Shown: in pieces, positions 6,887 through 9,312 of the stretch | How the letters are laid out: every line of letters begins with the position of its first letter | Numbering within the stretch: position 1 is the first letter of the stretch | NCBI GenBank assembly: GCA_900544905.1 | Contig: UQXF01000111.1 | Coordinates: 1-9,312 of the forward strand | Direction: 5' to 3' | Length of the DNA stretch: 9,312 nucleotides | Source: an uncultured Clostridium sp. | GTDB lineage: Bacteria > Bacillota > Clostridia > Lachnospirales > Lachnospiraceae | Position numbers and translations under genes: made by a program | Notes under the pieces: generated by a model | What the model saw: the letters and a program-made list of their open reading frames with translations, nothing else | Databases searched by the model: none | Told to the model about the DNA's origin: nothing

Positions 6887-7975
6887 TTAGTACTCCAAAG
6901 ACTCCATATATTTCATGTATTTTACAACCATCAGTGCAATCTTAAAGGTAATGGCATCCTCAAACACACGAAGGTCCAGTCCTGTGCTCTTCTGCAGCTT
7001 ATCCAGACGGTATACCAATGTATTACGGTGTATATACAACTGTCTGGAGGTCTCTGACACATTCAGGCTGTTTTCAAAAAACTTGTTAATGGTTGTAAGA
7101 GTCTCCTCGTCAAAATCATCCGGTGAACGGTTTTCAAAAATCTCCTTAATAAACATTTTGCACAGAGGAATCGGCAGCTGGTAAATCAGACGTCCAATTC
7201 CCAGATTACTATAGGCAATGATATTGCGGTTGCCATAGAAAATCTTGCCTACATCAAGAGCCATCTTTGCCTCCTTATAGGAGCGGGATACCTCCTTAAT
7301 CTCATTGACAATGGTTCCGAATGCAACATGAACAGAGGACATTGCTTCGGTATTCAACATATCTACAATCACCTTGGCGGTCTTGTTCATATCCTCATAT
7401 GTCTCATTCTGCTTTACTTCTTTTACAAGAATGATATTTTTCTCGTCCACTGCTGTGACAAAATCCTTTGCCTTGCTTGAGAAAATATTGCGCACCGTCT
7501 CCAATGCGTTGGTGTCTTTCTCATTCTTTGTCTCTATAATAAATACTATACGCTTTACATCTGTGTCAATATGAAGCTTTTTGGCTCTATTGTAAATATC
7601 TACCAGCAGCAGATTATCCAGCAGCAGATTTTTAATAAAATTATCCTTGTCAAAGCGCTCTTTGTATGCCACTAACAGATTCTGAACCTGAAATGCCGCA
7701 ATCTTGCCAATCATGTATACATCATCCGCTTCGCCCTTGGCAATAATTACATACTCCAGCTGGTTCTCATCGAACACCTTAAAAAACTGATATCCCTGCA
7801 GCATCTGGCTCTCCGCCGGAGAATCCACAAATGCCAGAACAGATTTCTCATATTCATCTGTATCCCGCAGCGTTGAAGCTAACGCCTTTCCCTCTGTATC
7901 CATAACGCATAAATCAATTCTTGTAATTGCTTTAATGCCCTCAATGGTATCCTGTAAAATTTGATTTGATATCAT
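6887..7975 (-). CDS. CdaR/PucR family transcriptional regulator
   Basis: A DNA-binding regulator of the family named after sugar-diacid regulator CdaR and purine regulator PucR. From ATG 7975 it has 362 residues. The N-terminal part (about 1-110, with ISNQILQDTIEGI and LCVMDTEGKALAST) resembles the sugar-diacid recognition domain. A middle domain (about 138-255) resembles the GGDEF-like segment of CdaR but lacks a GGDEF motif. The C-terminal PucR helix-turn-helix covers about 298-352 (NVSETSRQLYIHRNTLVYRL). AAGGAG at 7984-7989, eight bases before this ATG, selects it over an in-frame GTG at 7984 that would touch the ribosome binding site. It is the first gene of the ftsEX operon. The true ligand is unknown: no sugar-acid genes lie in the window, so the family name should not be read as function. 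It may control its own operon. Confidence 0.85.
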   Translation of the reverse strand: MISNQILQDTIEGIKAITRIDLCVMDTEGKALASTLRDTDEYEKSVLAFVDSPAESQMLQGYQFFKVFDENQLEYVIIAKGEADDVYMIGKIAAFQVQNLLVAYKERFDKDNFIKNLLLDNLLLVDIYNRAKKLHIDTDVKRIVFIIETKNEKDTNALETVRNIFSSKAKDFVTAVDEKNIILVKEVKQNETYEDMNKTAKVIVDMLNTEAMSSVHVAFGTIVNEIKEVSRSYKEAKMALDVGKIFYGNRNIIAYSNLGIGRLIYQLPIPLCKMFIKEIFENRSPDDFDEETLTTINKFFENSLNVSETSRQLYIHRNTLVYRLDKLQKSTGLDLRVFEDAITFKIALMVVKYMKYMESLEY

Positions 7976-7983
7976 TCTATCCA

Positions 7984-7989
7984 CTCCTT
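7984..7989 (-). promoter_or_regulatory. Ribosome binding site that fixes the regulator start at ATG 7975
   Basis: AAGGAG on the - strand is followed by an eight-base spacer and ATG. It overlaps the upstream in-frame GTG (7984-7982), which therefore cannot be the functional start. Confidence 0.8.
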
Positions 7990-8028
7990 ATTTTTGACAA
8001 CTATTGAAACTGTGCACATATTACACAA

Positions 8029-8059
8029 ATCATATCATAGTTATTTTTACACTTGTTTA
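8029..8059 (-). promoter_or_regulatory. Possible promoter of the regulator-ftsEX operon
   Basis: The - strand has TATGAT (8034-8029) preceded by TGA, an extended -10, and TAAACA (8059-8054), a 4 of 6 match to -35 but at a long 19-base spacing. Transcription would begin near 8022, giving a leader of about 47 bases. The perfect palindrome TGTGCACA (8011-8018) would lie just past the start point, where an operator could act. Confidence 0.35.
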
Positions 8060-8102
8060 CATTTTAACGGAAATGAAGCAAAAAAGAAAGTAAATGTTAC
8101 AA

Positions 8103-8133
8103 TTTTTTATAAATTTTTCACGTTTTTTTATAA
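8103..8133. repeat. Two phased T-tract direct repeats
   Basis: TTTTTTATAA occurs at 8103-8112 and again at 8124-8133, 21 bases apart, or two helical turns. On the - strand these are A-tracts lying about 45-75 bases upstream of the candidate operon promoter. Phased A-tracts bend DNA and can act as upstream promoter elements. The region is AT-rich enough that chance is a real alternative. Confidence 0.35.
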
Positions 8134-8163
8134 GATTTATCTCATCCACAGAATATTTGAACG

Positions 8164-8200
8164 ATAAATGCAAAGAAGCGGCTACTACTGTAGCCGCTTC
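8164..8200 (-). terminator. Intrinsic terminator of the ugpC-like gene
   Basis: A perfect 11-bp GC-rich stem (8175-8185 with 8190-8200) closes a four-base loop. The - strand then reads TTTGCATTTAT. It lies 20 bases beyond the stop codon. The + strand has no T run, so it serves the - strand gene. It separates the sugar transporter gene from the regulator-ftsEX operon. Confidence 0.88.
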
Positions 8201-8219
8201 CTGTACAGAAAAGCCAGAA

Positions 8220-9278
8220 TTAATCTAAAATCTTCTGCTCTGTCTCTTTATCAAAGATATGAATCTTGCTTAAGTCAAATGCTAACTGTACGGTATCACC
8301 AGGTCTTGCGGTTGTACGTGCATTTACTCTTGCTGTGATATCAAACTGGTCAATTGTGAAGTACAGGTATACTTCTGCACCTAACATCTCATAGATAGTA
8401 ATTCTTGCATCAATAAGGCTCTCCGGAGAAGACTCAATGAATAACTGCTCATCATGAATATCCTCTGGACGGATACCTAAGATAACTTCCTTATCAATGT
8501 AACCCTGCTCAACTAAGATAGAACCCTTTGAATCAGGAACCTTAATAGAGTGAGAACCAAACATTAATAATACATCTGCACCAGACTTAACAACCTTACA
8601 CTCAATAAAGTTCATTGGTGGCATACCCATGAAACCTGCAACAAACAGGTTGGTTGGCTTGTCATATAAGTTCTGAGGAGTATCTACCTGCTGGATGATA
8701 CCATCCTTCATAACAACGATTCTGGTACCAAGAGTCATAGCCTCTGTCTGGTCATGTGTTACATAGATAATCGTTGTCTGTAATCTCTGATGTAACTTGG
8801 AAATCTCAACACGCATCTGAACTCTCAGCTTAGCGTCCAGATTTGATAAAGGCTCGTCCATTAAGAATACCTTTGGCTCACGAACAATTGCACGACCCAT
8901 AGCTACACGCTGTCTCTGACCACCGGATAAAGCCTTAGGCTTTCTGTCAAGTAAATGCTCAATATCAAGAATCTTAGCAGCCTCATGTACCTGCTTGTCA
9001 ATTCTCTCCTTTGGAACCTTTCTTAACTTAAGACCAAAAGCCATGTTATCATAAACTGACATATGAGGGTACAAAGCGTAGTTCTGGAATACCATTGCGA
9101 TATCTCTGTCCTTAGGCTCTACATCATTCACCATCTTATCGCCAATCCATAATTCGCCGGAACTGATGTCCTCAAGACCTGCAATCATACGAAGTGTAGT
9201 AGACTTACCACATCCTGAAGGTCCTACGAAGATAACGAACTCTTTGTCTTCAATCTCAAGATTGAAATCCTTTACAGC
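8220..9278 (-). CDS. ugpC: UgpC/MsmK-type sugar ABC transporter ATPase, 5' end missing
   Basis: ATP-binding subunit that powers uptake of sugars or glycerol-3-phosphate by CUT1-type ABC importers. The genomic part encodes 352 residues starting AVKDFNLEI; relatives have about 18-25 more residues, so the start lies beyond the contig. Counting from the first genomic residue, it shows Walker A GPSGCGKST (19-27), Q-loop Gln65, signature LSGGQ (117-121), Walker B VFLMDEP with Glu142 and switch His175. A C-terminal MalK/UgpC-type regulatory domain follows (about 230-352, with GIRPEDIH). The apparent Met start with MYKRQ at 9293-9279 is translated adapter, not protein. No permease or binding-protein gene lies downstream, since a terminator follows at once. 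Such lone ATPases (MsmK, MsmX) often serve several sugar importers. Which sugar is handled cannot be told; MsmK is an equally good name. Confidence 0.93.
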   Translation of the reverse strand, partial: AVKDFNLEIEDKEFVIFVGPSGCGKSTTLRMIAGLEDISSGELWIGDKMVNDVEPKDRDIAMVFQNYALYPHMSVYDNMAFGLKLRKVPKERIDKQVHEAAKILDIEHLLDRKPKALSGGQRQRVAMGRAIVREPKVFLMDEPLSNLDAKLRVQMRVEISKLHQRLQTTIIYVTHDQTEAMTLGTRIVVMKDGIIQQVDTPQNLYDKPTNLFVAGFMGMPPMNFIECKVVKSGADVLLMFGSHSIKVPDSKGSILVEQGYIDKEVILGIRPEDIHDEQLFIESSPESLIDARITIYEMLGAEVYLYFTIDQFDITARVNARTTARPGDTVQLAFDLSKIHIFDKETEQKILD

Positions 9279-9312
9279 CTGTCTCTTATACACATCTCCG
9301 AGCCCACGAGAC
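9279..9312 (-). other. Illumina Nextera read-2 adapter (not genomic)
   Basis: Bases 9279-9297 are the reverse complement of the 19-base Tn5 mosaic end (CTGTCTCTTATACACATCT), and 9298-9312 (CCGAGCCCACGAGAC) complete the Nextera read-2 adapter. Together with the adapter at 1-48 this marks both contig ends as untrimmed library sequence. Confidence 0.98.

Overview
The window is one assembled contig with library adapter at both ends. Bases 1-48 are an Illumina Nextera read-1 adapter (i5 index included) and 9279-9312 a Nextera read-2 adapter, so genomic DNA runs from 49 to 9278. The genes suggest a Gram-positive anaerobe of the class Clostridia, probably family Lachnospiraceae. The reasons are strong AGGAGG-type ribosome binding sites, lipoprotein and secreted cell-wall enzymes, an ftsE-ftsX-peptidase gene order usual in that group, and protein sequences that read like Lachnospiraceae GuaA, FtsEX and UgpC/MsmK. 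The family assignment comes from memory of sequence style, not from a search.

Layout, left to right: (a) 49-700, an AT-rich accessory-looking stretch on the + strand. It holds a good promoter and ribosome binding site in front of a gene broken by two apparent single-base losses; restored, it would encode about 170 residues of unrecognised family. (b) 701-2398, guaA (GMP synthase) on the - strand with its own terminator and a possible promoter. (c) 2450-8059, a five-gene - strand transcription unit: CdaR/PucR-type regulator, ftsE, ftsX, a secreted coiled-coil M23 peptidase and an S41 (Ctp) peptidase lipoprotein, closed by a terminator. (d) 8164-9278, the 3' part of a UgpC/MsmK-type sugar ABC transporter ATPase, cut off by the contig end and followed by a strong terminator.

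The five-gene unit has a coherent logic. FtsE (ATPase) and FtsX (membrane protein with a large outer domain) form a complex that in other bacteria activates a coiled-coil peptidoglycan hydrolase across the membrane. The next gene encodes such a hydrolase with all metal and catalytic residues in place, and the last encodes an outer-surface serine protease that could process cell-wall proteins. The leading regulator overlaps no other gene but sits only 18 bases before ftsE, so it is probably co-transcribed.

No tRNA, rRNA, CRISPR array, insertion sequence or recognisable riboswitch was seen. The points most worth a second look are the adapter-derived false N-terminus MYKRQ on the last gene, the double-frameshifted unknown gene beside the guaA 3' end (a known integration hotspot), and the coupling of a CdaR-type regulator to a division hydrolase operon.
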